NCBI GenBank assembly: GCA_963575745.1
Contig: CAUYUJ010012158.1
Coordinates: 254,501 to 318,500 of the forward strand
From: Prorocentrum cordatum
Taxonomy: Eukaryota; Sar; Dinophyceae; Prorocentrales; Prorocentraceae
Length of the DNA stretch: 64,000 bases
Direction of reading: 5' to 3'
Positions 48,758 through 59,922 of the stretch are shown here, piece after piece. The notes below the pieces were generated by a model, which ran no database searches, had not been told where the DNA came from, and was given only the letters and a program-made list of their open reading frames with translations. Positions within the stretch are counted from its first letter, which is position 1; each line of letters opens with the position of its first letter. Made by a program: the position numbers and the translations under genes.

Positions 48758-48905
48758 TTCGCCGGCCAGGCCCTGGGCCGCGACCCCGAGGGTACGGAGC
48801 ATTTTTTTCGCGGATGCCCTGCGTGGAACGTATCCGTGTGACCGCGCATCCGCGGGATCGCGCCCTGGAATCCAGACCGCGAGGGAGCTGATACGGATCT
48901 GTTGA
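48758..48905 (-). repeat. Exon-like segment, inverted partner of 47608-47745
   Basis: On the minus strand it starts near GATCCGTATCAGCTCCCTCG and reads SLAVWIPGRDPADARSHGY. An ACGTATCC repeat (TCCGTATCC and TATCCGTGT) is an extra feature of this copy. Confidence 0.55.
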
Positions 48906-49127
48906 TTCTGTTCCCTGCTCGTGAGACCCGAACGGCCGTTGGAGGCCCGAAGCCTCGCCCGAAGACAGCTGGAGGGAGGCCGGTAGAGGCAGCGGCGGCC
49001 GCGCCGCGGCCTCGAAGCTCGATCGGAGATCGATCGATGGGAGATCGCCCTCGGCCGCCTCAAAGATGAGCTCAAGGCTGGTCGCTGCGCGCGGCGCGTC
49101 GCGCGCGCCGGCACCACGCTGCCGCTT

Positions 49128-49216
49128 GCCGCCGCCGCCGTCGGCGTTGGCGTCAGCGTCGGCGTCGGCGTCTTCGTCGTCGTCGGTCTCGGCGTCGTCG
49201 TCGTCGGTGGCGTCGG

Positions 49217-49251
<35 letters not shown>

Positions 49252-49264
49252 TCGCCGCCGACGT

Positions 49265-49298
<34 letters not shown>

Positions 49299-49380
49299 GT
49301 CGCCGTCGCCATCGCCGTCGTCGCCCTCGTCCTCGTCGTCGCCGTCGTCGCTGTCGTCGCCCTCGTCCTCGTCCTCGTCC

Positions 49381-49429
<49 letters not shown>

Positions 49430-49452
49430 GGCCGTCGCCGTCGCCGTCGGTT

Positions 49453-49486
<34 letters not shown>

Positions 49487-49530
49487 TCGTCGTCCTCCTC
49501 GTCCTCGACGTCGCCGTCGTCGCCGCGCGT
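49128..49530. repeat. (GTC)n/(GCC)n trinucleotide tract
   Basis: About 400 bp of GTCGTC and GCCGTC triplets. The minus strand reads as Asp/Gly or Ala/Thr-rich low complexity. No coding evidence. Confidence 0.95.
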
Positions 49531-49835
49531 GGCCGCCCGTCGCCGCCCCGCGTGACGAGGCAGGGCAGCATCGGCGGCTCCGACGGGGAGGTCCGCGGCG
49601 CGCGGCCGGCTCCCGCGACCCCGCGGCCTGCTCTCGCGCTGCTCCCACTGCCTCCCCTCGTCGTCGCCGCTCAACCCCCCCCCCCGGGCTCACCGCCGAG
49701 TGACGGCGGGGGCCTGCTGCGGGGCGTGGGGCCCGCTGGCCGCCGTCGCGCGCGCGGCGCGCTCCGGGCGTGCTGGGGCGGCGCATCCAACGCGCTGGGT
49801 AGACGGGGCGGCAGCGTTGGTCGTGGCGTCGTACA

Positions 49836-49905
49836 GTCAACGCGCCCAGTAAGGACGCGCGCCGTCATCTAGGGTACCCTTTTGCCCTTGTCTCTGCGGC
49901 CCGTC
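49836..49905. repeat. Diverged relative of the 36661/50842 repeat
   Basis: ACAGTCAACGCGCCCAGTAA, GGACGCGCGCC and TAGGGTACCCTTTTGCCC echo the first part of the 50842 copy. A similar fragment (AGCATAGGAACCC, GAGGGTTACCCTTTTGGCCC) is at 56047-56085. Confidence 0.45.
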
Positions 49906-50202
49906 CTTCGCTGTTTTCACTGGTCGCCTGCGGCAGAAAAAAAATCCCAGCTTCGGCCTCCAAGAGCCTTGCGTCCTTACCACCCGTCCTCGATAACACG
50001 TTTTGACTGTACCAGCTGACCTTCGTGGAGGGTATCTTCCTGCTCGACGCGCTAGGCGCCTGTTCGTGGAGGGCTATCTACCTGCTGACGAAGATTCGTG
50101 GCACGCCCTTGCCTGGGTCAGCGCCGTCAACACTGTTAACACCGTCTTCAACTGCCCGCAGGTTGCATTCCTCTCTGGCCTCGCCAGTCCGCGGTCGCGA
50201 CC

Positions 50203-50812
50203 TTGCGGCGCTTGGCGGTGCAGGCCCTCGAGCGCATCAGCTGTGACAGCGCGGAGGAGTTGCATCAGTTGCAGGGGCTGTTCCTGGCATTCCTTGGCGA
50301 CGCCCAGGTCAAGTGGGTCCAATTCGGATATCCTCGGCGTGTTGCTGAATCAGTTCCCGCCGCCGAGGCCGTCATCGGCCGTCTGGGATTTCTGGACGAC
50401 AAGGTTGGTGCCAAACACAGGTTCCTCCTGTCGCACTCCTGGCTGTCGAAGGGGCACCCAGATCCCAGCGGAGCGCAGCAGCAGATGCTGGCGCGACAGA
50501 CGACTTCCTCCATGGCTCCACGGCTCGACCCGCCCAAGAGGCCCAGAGATGGAACATGCATGGTTTTTCTTCTGACCTTTCTCCGTAGGATCCCAACTGA
50601 GGCGCAGATAGCTTCAATCGTCCTCAAGAGGCTCCAGGATCCGACACGGACCTGCAGCCTTCCAGGACGGCCCAAGATGGAGGAGGCGGAGCCGCTGCAC
50701 CAGAAGGCCCTGGAGGCTTGCGTGCGGGCGCTGGGGCCGGAGCACCCCGACACGCCGGCCTCCGCCGCCAATCTGGCCAGGTCGATGCGTGCCCGCGGCC
50801 GTTTGATGACTT
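50203..50812 (+). CDS. Exon fragment with a kinesin-light-chain-type TPR
   Basis: The plus frame reads MEEAEPLHQKALEACVRALG followed by PEHPDTPASAANLARSMRARG (50676-50805). This is one full tetratricopeptide unit of the kinesin light chain/nephrocystin kind, Y-x-E-A-E-x-L...A-L...LGPEHPDT...NLA...G. It is preceded by a pyrimidine tract and CTTCCAG at 50661-50668, a plausible acceptor. The upstream open part (50203-50570; LEHQLQGL-like helices and KGHPDPSGAQQQ) may be another exon or intron. No further TPR units follow; a dispersed repeat begins at 50842. It is probably a gene fragment. TPRs of this type mediate protein-protein contacts. Confidence 0.4.
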
Positions 50813-50841
50813 TGCGTTGCAGGGGTGCACGTTGCACTTCA

Positions 50842-51000
50842 GGTACAGTCAACCCGCATAGGAAGGATGAGCGACTGTCCAGGGTTACCCTTGCATCCTT
50901 CACCTTCGGCCCATTCTTGGCTGCTTTTGCTGGCCGCGCCCCGCTCGCAAGGTGTCGACACGGCCTTCCAGGGCCCTTGCATCCTTCTCGTGCATCCTCA
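50842..51000. repeat. Dispersed short repeat, homologous to 36661-36815
   Basis: ACAGTCAACCCGCATAGGAA, GGATGAGCGACTGTCC, GGGTTACCCTTGCATCC, CTGGCCGCGCCCCGCTCGCA and CAGGGCCCTTGCATCC occur in the same order and spacing as in the 36.7-kb copy. No flanking direct repeat was noticed here. Confidence 0.75.
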
Positions 51001-51467
51001 TTATACGGGTTGGTTGGATCCCCTTGCGACATCGGATGCAGTCGATGGTGACTGCTTGTCTGCCCGTCCTCGTATCGCCCCCCTCGGTCGCTCCTTCGCC
51101 TCCGCGGGGGGCTCCCGCCAGCCACCTGGCCGGCTGGCGGGCACCGGGAGGCCGCCTCCTCAGACCCCCACCCCCTCAATCGGAGGGAGGCGTCGATGTC
51201 CACAGGTCTTCGGAGAGTTCGGTGCCCGCAGCTCCAGGCCTCCATAATGAGCAAGAGGATGGTTGTAAGGAGGAGCGGCAGGAGGGATGAGGGCGAAGAG
51301 GCCAAGGAGGGGTGGGCAAGCGCAGCAGGAGGAACTCGGAGAAGAAGGAGGACAAAGGATACGGCAAGACAAGGCAGCACACTGGAGCTCCCCGTCGAAG
51401 TCGTCTGGCGATCGAAGAACCTCTTCGCGCTGCAGCTGGACCTCGAGGAAAGGCAGGAAGAGGTAGG

Positions 51468-51470
<3 letters not shown>

Positions 51471-51522
<52 letters not shown>

Positions 51523-51557
51523 CGACGATGGCGATGATGATGATGCTGCTGCTGATA

Positions 51558-51591
<34 letters not shown>

Positions 51592-51604
51592 TGATGATGA
51601 TGAC

Positions 51605-51666
<62 letters not shown>

Positions 51667-51815
51667 CGATGATGATGATGATGATGATGATGCTGATGAT
51701 GCTGATGCTGATGAGGATGTGGTGATTATGATGATGAAGCTGATGATGTTGCTTATGCTGATGATGCTGATGCTGATGCTGATGATGCTGATGATGATGC
51801 TGATGCTGATGCTGC

Positions 51816-51847
<32 letters not shown>

Positions 51848-52075
51848 CTGATGATGATGGTTGTGGTGGTGGTGGCGGTGGTGGTGGCGGTGGTGGTGGG
51901 TGAGGAGGAGGAGGTGGAGGAGGAAGGAGGAGGGAGGAGGATGAGGAGGAGGAGGAGGAGGGGGAGAGGGAGGAGGAGGAGGAGGAGGAGGAGGAGGAGG
52001 AGAAGGAGGAGGAGGAGGAGGAGGAGCCCCAGGAGATGATGTGGAGGAGGCGGAGGGAGGAAGGAGGAGGAGGAG
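51471..52075. repeat. (GAT)n tract passing into a (GGA)n tract
   Basis: Pure and degenerate GAT/GAC/GCT triplets to about 51860, a short GGTGGTGGC stretch, then GGA to about 52075. The Met-, Asp- or His-rich frames are products of the repeat. Confidence 0.96.
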
Positions 52076-52208
52076 CATTAGGAGGAGCTGATAAGGCATG
52101 ACGCCCACTGAGAGCGCGTCCGAGTCGAACACGCCTCAGGAGTGAGAAAACCCTGAGGGGGGCGCGCAGCGGCCAGAAGTGAAGCTGGGAACCTGAGGCG
52201 GGGGCAGG

Positions 52209-52399
52209 GAATGGGCAACACACGCGCTCTGGCGACGATGATTGTAATGACCTCCGGCCAGTGCCGCCGATCCCGGAGGCTCCGGATTCGATGATCTTCG
52301 CGGCTCTGTGGCCTCCTCCTTCCTCGATTCTTCCGGTCCTCTTTCTTCTCCTTTGGGGGGGTGCCTGGGCAACACACACGCTCTGGCGACGATGATTTT
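52209..52399. repeat. 32-bp direct repeat, 158 bp apart
   Basis: GGGCAACACACGCGCTCTGG then CGACGATGATT at 52209-52240 recurs as GGGCAACACACACGCTCTGG then CGACGATGATT at 52367-52398. Confidence 0.85.
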
Positions 52400-52639
52400 A
52401 TGCTCGGCCAAGACTCTGCAACCTTGGCCGTACCCTTGCTTGCTCAGCGAGTTCGACCAAAGACACTACTGTGTAGAGATGCTTTGCCTCCCGTCGACGC
52501 TGTGGCTCTGATGCCGAGAAGACAGCGCAAGACAATGCAAGACATGCATCCATCAACCAGCCCCAACCAACCAACCGCTGTCGAGTCGCAGTGCGGCCTC
52601 GACTCAGCCCTCTTCATCAAGAGAGCTGTTTTACACCTT

Positions 52640-53880
52640 GAGAATCTGGACAAGATGCCATGCGACGCTGGTGGAGGAGAAACCTCCGTGTTGCGAGCGC
52701 CATGGCTTCACAACGTGATTAACTACTACACGCTGCGCGCCCACAGCATGCCACTGGCTGCAACACGGCATTACAATGCGAGTCAAAGGTTGTTGCCTAT
52801 GGGCAGTTGCGCCAGGGATGCGAAAAATGGGAGGCCACACCCCCAAGATCTGCGGTACTTGTGCTACGTGTGAGGAATGTTGACGTAATATGCTGCAGAA
52901 TTTCTTGATCTCACTGTCGGCGTGCCGCTCCGAACACTAAGGGCGTACGCGTAGCGCGTGGGCGAGCGGCCACGCTCGGGGCACGCCGGCGGGATGCATG
53001 CTGCGATCGTTGACGGGGATTCACAAAGACGACCGCTTAATGTGGATGCGATGGTCTATGAAGCCCGTGGAGCGCCAACGGGGCCCCTGGTTGAACACGA
53101 CGTCGAGCATCTGAATGTCATCGGAGGCGATATTCTCAACTTATAGCTTAAACACCGTTGACAGCTCTCGTAGCCTGCCAGTGATGGCACCCAGCTGTGC
53201 TCTGGAGCCCCCGAGTGCGCCAGCATAATGTCGTCTCGATACCTAATATGAGCTAGAATGCCGTGCAAATCTCGGAAAGTCGGAAACGATCTTGAGACAT
53301 GTTGTCGCGCTCAACTTGATGCACGCTGCGTCAGCAACCTCCCCGCTACAAGGGAGTCCCATGCCAGCATCAACGTTGACCTTCCAGACCTTGTCCGGCG
53401 CTGTAGTGCACGACACGCACTGGGAATCCGAAATCGCAGATAGCAGCTTGGCGTATACATCTTTTTGGACACCGTCGAAAACAACTGAGGAATGCTTGAC
53501 AAGATCGGCATGCAAACTGGACAAGATCGGCAGGTCTATTTTGATTAGGTGGCAATCGGCTGGCACAATTGTGCACGACATGATCTGTAATATTTGCTGG
53601 GTGTCGCGAGCCAGGAACGGAACGCGCCGAACATGAGGGAGCAACGCGTGGGATATTCACCGCGTTGCCGGAGCCATCGGATTCCGAACGCTACAGTGGA
53701 GGAGACGCATTCCACCCTGCTAGGAGGCTTGTGCGCCTTGACGGTGGCTCCAACGCGTGACACGATGTCTTCGCATCGGCTCGCGTCCACGTCTGAAAGC
53801 AAGGCTCGCTCGAACGCCTTGCCGTTTAGAACCCTGCACGTTTCACGAACAGTCTCGATAACATCAGTTACCACCACCAC
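52640..53880 (-). pseudogene. Reverse transcriptase relic of a third retroelement type
   Basis: Read on the minus strand across several frames: VGATVKAHKPPSRVE (53.76 kb; the T-V-K-x-H-K-x-P block), PADCHLIKIDLP (motif A region, normally with F-Y after the D-L-P), DAGMGLPCSGEVADAAC (motif B), IRYRDDIML (motif C box, 53.23 kb), IASDDIQMLDVVFNQGPRW, STGFIDHRIHIKRSSL, HPAGVPRAWPLAHALRVR and MPCCSQWHAVGAQRVV. This block order matches a divergent RT family often seen in dinoflagellate genomes; a Penelope-like affinity is possible but not established. At least three frame changes and stops make it non-functional. It differs from the LINE-type RTs in the window. Confidence 0.6.
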
Positions 53881-53984
53881 CACCCCAGGAGTTAATATCA
53901 GGAGGAGATGGAAGGGGGGAGGAGAAGGAAGAGAAGGAGGAGCACGACAACGAGGATATAGTAGGAGGTCGGAGCAGCTTGGAA

Positions 53985-54575
53985 GAGGTAGGATGAGGCA
54001 GGAGGATGTCGGAGAAGGCAGGATGATGCTGCTGCTGATGATAATGTTGACGATGGTGATGATGATGCTGATGGTGATGACGGTGACGATGATGAGGATG
54101 ATGATGGTGATGATGATGATGATGGTGTTGATGAGGATGGCGATGATGTTTATGATGATGATGACTATGGTGATGATGATGCTGATGGTGATGGCCATGT
54201 TTATGACGATGATGATGGCGACTGTTCTGACGATCATGTTCGTGATTGTGACTCTGATGATGATGATGATGGTGGTGATAATGACGATGATGATGATCGT
54301 GATGACGATGCTGATGCTGATGCTCATGCTGCTGATGATGATGATGATGATGATAGTGATGGTGGTGGTGGTGATGGTGATGATGGTGCCGATGATGAAG
54401 AGGATGATGAGGAGGATGACGAGGATGCTGATGATGAGGAGGAGTAGGAGGAGGAGGGGGAGGAGGATGAGGACGAGGAGGAGGAAGAGGATGAGGAGCA
54501 GGAGGAGGGGGAGTGCGATTCAGGAGGAGGGCGAGTCAGGAGGAGGAGGAGGAAGCGGGAGGAGGGCGTCGTCGT
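53985..54575. repeat. (GAT)n tract passing into a (GGA)n tract
   Basis: GAT/GGT/GCT triplets run from about 54020 to 54430, then GAGGA and GGA triplets to about 54565. Same polarity as the other tracts. Confidence 0.95.
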
Positions 54576-54821
54576 CGGACCGAGGCAGGAGCAGCGTGCT
54601 GACATCCGTCGCATTGTGTGCGATCAAAAAATGACAAGAGGCAGAAGTCGAGAGAAGACCGCCCCGCCTACACTCAACCTTGATTCGTAGGTCGACCCTG
54701 CCAAGTCAAGGGTCACCTTGTGTCCTGTCTTCATCAGAGGCCCGTGCCTTTTACATTCCCATGGCAGTGTAGCCGTCGGAAGGGTCTTGTGTCCTCTCGC
54801 AGAGGCCCTTGCTGATCAGAC

Positions 54822-54953
54822 GGCCCTTTGGGCGGCCCATGGGGTGCGGCGAACGAGGTTCTCGCGGGCGCGCTCCTTGGCTCTGGCCTTCTTGCCGCGG
54901 AGGGCTTCCGCTCTTTGCAGGGCGAGCCTCGCCCTCTGCTCCTCGGAGAGCTG
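54822..54953 (-). CDS. Possible minus-strand exon behind a TCC-tract acceptor
   Basis: On the minus strand the GGA block 54955-54990 reads as (TCC)n and ends CCTCCCCAG, an excellent polypyrimidine tract with a 3' splice site. The following codons read LSEEQRARLALQRAEALRG then KKARAKERARENLV, a charged helix of the E-E-Q-R-A-R-L...A-L type that also occurs in nucleic-acid-binding proteins. The frame stays open to 54816. No donor or neighbouring exon could be fixed, so this is a candidate only. Confidence 0.35.
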
Positions 54954-54998
54954 GGGAGGAGGAAGAGGAGGAAGAGGAGGAGGAGGAGGAAGGGTAAG

Positions 54999-55395
54999 AA
55001 TCATCATAATATACGAATACTCATAATATTAGTAACACGCATAAGGCTAATACTAACAGACATATTAATAATAATGAAACTAAAACAAAGCGAGAGTAAC
55101 ACCAGTCGTAATAAGAAGGGTAAGACGAACACACATACGAGTCATATTAGCAATCGTAATGTTACGAATGCTAATACCAGTAGTAATCATACGAAGACTA
55201 ATACTACGAAGGCTACTAAGACTACGATTATTAGTGCGAACGGTACTACTCGTCGTAATCGTAATGCGACCAGTAATTATAAGGATGATAGTATGACGAA
55301 TAATGGGCAATGAAAACAATAATGCGAACCACACAAGTAATATTATGAAGAATAATCACCACATTATTAGAACATACTAATAATAATAAACAATT
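54999..55395. repeat. AT-rich island of AAT/ACT/AGT/CGT triplets
   Basis: About 400 bp made of irregular triplets such as AAT, ACT, ACG, AAG and AGT, far richer in A and T than any neighbour. The plus frame is open to 55313 and reads Asn/Thr/Ser/Lys-rich (NTSSNHTKTNTTKATKTT). It is more likely a decayed trinucleotide array than a gene. Confidence 0.75.
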
Positions 55396-56100
55396 GAGGA
55401 TGAGGAAGACGACAACGAGGAGGAGACGGGGTCGGAGGCGGAGGCGAGGGGACGAGGGGAGACCTCCAAAGCCCACTGCTCGGTCGAGGACGTCCGGCTT
55501 TGTGGGGTCGTGGTCATGCCAGGAGGGGTCCGACGGAGCCTCTTCCTGAGTAGGGGGCTGCGGGAAAACTCCATCGCCGCCCATATCTAAGACAAAAGCG
55601 GTGAATTTCTTGGTCCCCCTGAATTTCTGGGTCCGCCTGAATTCCTCGGCGAGGCAGGAGGAGGGCGAGGCAAGAGGTGGGGGAGGCAGGAGGAGCCAGA
55701 TCGGCAACAGACGGAGGGGCGGCAGCGGCGTCGGCGGCGGCGGCAGCGCCGACCCCGCGCGCCCGGCGCAGTGACCGATGGCGCTGGTGTGGGGGCGTTT
55801 TCGGCGTCCTCCGCGCGGCTGGCGCGGGCCTCGGAAGCGGAGAGCGGGGAGGGCCCTCGCCAGGGGCAGCGTGAGGGGGGGATAAAGCCCGGGAGGGGTG
55901 GAGGCTCGAGGCCTGTGGACGTGTTCGTAGGCTCTCTCGGCGGTTTTTCCAGCCTCGGGGTTCTTTCCAGCAGCCGCGCCTCGCCGAGAGCGTTCCGGTG
56001 CCCAGATCGCCCTGGGCGGCCACATGATGCCCGAGTTAAGACCCCAAGCATAGGAACCCTTCGCGAGGGTTACCCTTTTGGCCCACATGGGGCCCACATG
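55396..56100 (-). other. Open minus-strand sequence, unrecognised
   Basis: A minus frame from about 56097 is open and Pro/Arg-rich, with a less biased piece near 55550-55640 reading KFRGTKKFTAFVLDMGGDG. This could be an exon, but no splice sites or domain could be assigned. Confidence 0.2.
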
Positions 56101-56335
56101 TCAGGAGCAACGTTTGGGGGGATAGGCCCAGGGGGGATTCATCGACCTCGAATCTTGATCGGGGACAGGGGCCCGATGGCCACTCCGCCGAGGAACGTGC
56201 GGTTTTGCTATCGCGGGCCTATCGCCGATTCCAGGGTGATGTTCCCCCCCTGAGCCGGTTCCCCCTAGGCCAGTATTGTCTGAGCCACCTAATGCTACAG
56301 TTTCAAGCCCAACCAACAGAACTACGACATTGACC

Positions 56336-56701
56336 ATGGCCCATGTTCAGTCGCCTGCTCTCTTACTATACTGGCGGTGGGAGGGGAGTTTGGAGTATGG
56401 ACTGCAGGCGGTGAGATTGGTAGAGCACCAACTGCGTCAGCCTCATGAGCTTACAGCTGCCTGTCTTGCACTAGGGGCCCGAGCCCACAGGGATCAACGC
56501 CCAACTCTAAGCAGGCACGCCTTCCTTCCGTTAGCATGTATGTTGCACGTGTATTTCGATCTCTCTTCATGTCCATGTATGTTATGGTCATATGTTCCTC
56601 GCCCCCCCTCGCACCTCTCGGCACCTAGTATTATACAAGTTCTTCTGGCCCTACTTGCGCTCGAACTGGCAGCAGCCTTACTTTGTGTGACACAGTGCTA
56701 A
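56336..56701 (+). CDS. Small hypothetical ORF, 121 codons
   Basis: ATG 56336 starts MAHVQSPALLLYWRWEGSLE. The middle holds HQLRQPHELTAACLALGARA, and the end is a hydrophobic stretch (IIQVLLALLALELAAALLC) that could span a membrane. Base composition is more even than in the flanks. There is no recognised family and no splice evidence. Confidence 0.2.
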   Translation: MAHVQSPALLLYWRWEGSLEYGLQAVRLVEHQLRQPHELTAACLALGARAHRDQRPTLSRHAFLPLACMLHVYFDLSSCPCMLWSYVPRPPSHLSAPSIIQVLLALLALELAAALLCVTQC

Positions 56702-56839
56702 GTCGGATTTGAGGAGGGGGAGGAGGAGGAGGACGAGTAGGGATGAGGAGGAGAGACAGGGAGGACGGCGGAGGACAGGAAGACGGAGAGGAAGGGCAGG
56801 GAGAGGAGGAATAGGACGAGGAGGAGCATGATAACTCGA

Positions 56840-56963
56840 ATTAATGATACAAATGTGATGATGATGATGATGCTGAATATGATGATGAAAGTGATGATGA
56901 TGGTGATGATGATGATGGTGATGATGTTATGATGATAATGCCGATGATGATGATGATGCTGAA

Positions 56964-56996
<33 letters not shown>

Positions 56997-57181
56997 GATC
57001 ATGTTATGATGATGTTATGATGATGATAATGCCGATGATGATGATGCTGATGCTGATGCTGATGATGATGGCACTGATGATGTGACTGATGATGATGATG
57101 ATGACACTGATGATGATGATTATCATGATGATGACGATGCTGCTGATGATGATGATGGTGGTCATAATGATGATGAAACTT

Positions 57182-57221
<40 letters not shown>

Positions 57222-57288
57222 GGCTGATGATGATGAGGCTGATGATGATGAGGCTGATGACGAAGCTTCATGCTGATGATGGTGATAC

Positions 57289-57320
<32 letters not shown>

Positions 57321-57345
57321 TCAATGATGATGATGATGATGATGC

Positions 57346-57419
<74 letters not shown>

Positions 57420-57525
57420 CTGATGCTGATGCTGATGCTGATACTGATGTTGATGATGAGGATGCTGATGGTGATGATGATGATGAGGAGGAGGAGGAGG
57501 AGGAGGAGGGTGAAGAGGAGGTGGA
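56840..57525. repeat. (GAT)n tract passing into a (GGA)n tract
   Basis: Nearly continuous GAT/GCT/GGT triplets to about 57482, then (GAG)n to about 57512. Confidence 0.97.
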
Positions 57526-57689
57526 AATGATTTTTGGAAAGCTGGAATGCGTGAGGCATGCTGAGTCGGAGGAGCAGCAGCGGGGACTGGGAGCAGGAGC
57601 GTGAGCAGAACGAGCAGGAGGGGCAGGAGGAGGAGGAGGAGCATGAGAAGGGCCTGGTGGGTGTTGTGGGGGGCAAGATGGGATGAGGA

Positions 57690-57945
57690 GGGGGAGGAGT
57701 TGTATGGCGATGACGATGGCGATGCTGACGACGACGACGACGAGACGACGGTGAGGATGTTTTGATGATAATTGTGACGATCATCATAATCATGATGATG
57801 CTAATGATGACGATTGTGACGATAATGCCGATGATGATGAGGCTGACGATGATAATGCTGATGCTGATGATGCTGATGATGATGGTGATGATGATGATGA
57901 TGATGATGATGATGACAATGTTGATGATGATGCTGCAGCTGCCAT
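57690..57945. repeat. GAC/GAT triplet tract
   Basis: GACGACGACGACGAGACG at about 57729 leads into GATGAT runs to 57930. It ends at a GCTGCAGCTGCC palindrome. Confidence 0.9.
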
Positions 57946-58660
57946 TTATATAGGGTAATAATAGAGTGGTGCTGCGGATTATGTTGATGGCGTTGGTGAT
58001 GACGGGAGTCGGATGAGGTGGTGATGTTTGTTGTGATGGTAGTGCGGTGATGTTGATGTCTCTGTTCTACTGTTGATTTTGAGGATGATGGATCTGACGA
58101 TGACTGATGATGGTGAGCATGCTGACTTTGAGTATGAGCATGATTCGGTGGTTATGGTGACGATAATGATGACATGGTGACTGCACGGACTGGGTATGCG
58201 ATGCGTACTGTGATTCAGATGGTCACGGCTGGGATGCTACTCTTTCTCATGATAATGGAGATGATCACCATGAGCATGAGGAGGCCGGTGTTGTCAATTG
58301 CGGCGATAGGGTTGCCCGATGATGACGGCGATATCGATGACGATGACGACGATGATAATGCTATTGATGATGATGGTGCCAATGCGACAGCTAATTCCGA
58401 AGCATTAGATTCAAATGGGCAGACGTGGCACAAGACAGGGAAGCGTTGATTTCCAATCGCAAAGAGTGGATCGAACACATGCTGGGTTCAAGGGCAAGCT
58501 CGACTTTATTTGGTCCTGTGTGAGGCGCAGTATCGCAGTCTGAATGGTGTTGAGCCCTGTGACGTATTGTAGTTAGTTTCCATGCCTCCCCTTTCCTCAT
58601 TGAGTGTGAGGCTGGCGGTAGAAGGGCCAACTCGCATACAGCGCCGCATATTGCATTATG
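57946..58660. other. Mixed GAT-derived sequence, no gene
   Basis: Degenerate GATG/GTGATG triplets to about 58370, then about 250 bp of neutral sequence without a recognisable ORF. Confidence 0.5.
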
Positions 58661-59740
58661 TGCGATGGTGATGGTGATGATGAAACTGATGATTACGGGG
58701 GATGAGGGCGATGATGATGAGGATGATGAGGATGATGAGGATAAGGAGGAGGACGATGATGATGTGGATGACGATGACTATGACGATGGCAATGCGATGA
58801 TAACACCGACGACGACTCATGCCGTTGAAAGGGATAGCGATGACGACGGCGATGATCTGGGTAATTACGCGTGAGCATCAGGGGCCTCGTTCGCATATGG
58901 TTGCGCAACGTGTTTATGATGATGACGGGAGAAGGAGGAGGAGGATATGGAGGGGGAGGAGGCGCAGGAAGAGAACTAATGAGGAGGATTTGGAGGATGA
59001 GGAGGCGGAGGAGGATGAGGAGGAGAAGAGAGAGAGAGAGAGAGGAACAACAAGAAGGGGAGGTGGGGGAGAAACAAGGAGGTGGATGATAGGGGAGGTG
59101 GAGGAACAGGGGAGTCAGGGGAGGAGGGAAACGATGAGGAACAAGGAGGAACGAGGAAGACGGACGAGGTGAAGGACTTGACGCGGAGAGCAGGACGAGG
59201 GAGGAGGAGGAGGAGGAGGAGGCTGACGAACAGGAGGAGGAGAGGTGGAGGAGGAGGAGGAAGAGGAGGAGGAGGAGGGGGAGGAGGAAGAGGAGGAGGA
59301 GGAGGAAGAGGAGGAGGAGGATAAGAAGGAGGAGGAGGTGGAGGAAAGAGAGAGAAATAATGAGAGAGAGAGAGAGACAGAAGGGGAGGGGGAGGATGGG
59401 GGGGTTGGGGAGGAAGGGGAGGAAGGGAAGAATGGGGGGGGAGAGGAGGAGAGGGGGAGTTGGGGAGGAAGGGACGGGGGAGGAAGGGGGAGGGAGGATG
59501 AGAAACAAGGAGGTGGATGAAAGTGGAGATGGAGGACAAGAGGAGGAAGTGGCGGAGGAACAACGATGAGTAAGGAGGAAGACTGAAGAGCGCGGACGAG
59601 GTGGAGCAATGGAGGCGAAGGAATGGAGGTAGAGGAGGAATCAGGAGGGGGAAGGGAGGAGGGAGGCGGGAGGAGGGAGGAGGCAGCAGGAGGAGCAGGA
59701 GGAGGAGGATGCTGAGGACGCTGATGACGCAGAGAGCTCC
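58661..59740. repeat. GAT tract followed by ~0.8 kb GGA/GAGA purine tract
   Basis: GAT triplets dominate to about 58800. After a short unique piece (58805-58910), almost pure purine sequence (GGA, GAGAGA at 59028-59042 and 59345-59375, GGGGA) runs to about 59740. The Leu/Pro/Ser-rich minus-strand frames are its translation products only. Confidence 0.95.
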
Positions 59741-59780
59741 GAGCTCCCTCTGGCACGCTGGCCGAGCGCGCCCTGGGCCT

Positions 59781-59922
59781 ACGCCGAGGCACTTTTTCGA
59801 GCCGCACACCGCAGAGGCGACGAAGGAGGGCCCAACGACCCCGAAGCCTCAGGCCAACGCCGAGGCACAAACGAGTCGCACCCGCAGAGGCGACGAAGGA
59901 GGGCCCAACGACCCCGAAAACG
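59781..59922. repeat. ~66-bp direct repeat, 76-bp offset
   Basis: ACGCCGAGGCAC...GCAGAGGCGACGAAGGAGGG then CCCAACGACCCCGAA occurs at 59781-59844 and again at 59857-59920. Confidence 0.85.

Noticed and set aside
53545-54327. Long Ile-rich minus ORF joined to the RT relic as a single gene
   Set aside because: Its upstream two thirds are the GAT tract read as ATC/ATT. Only the part below about 53880 resembles RT.
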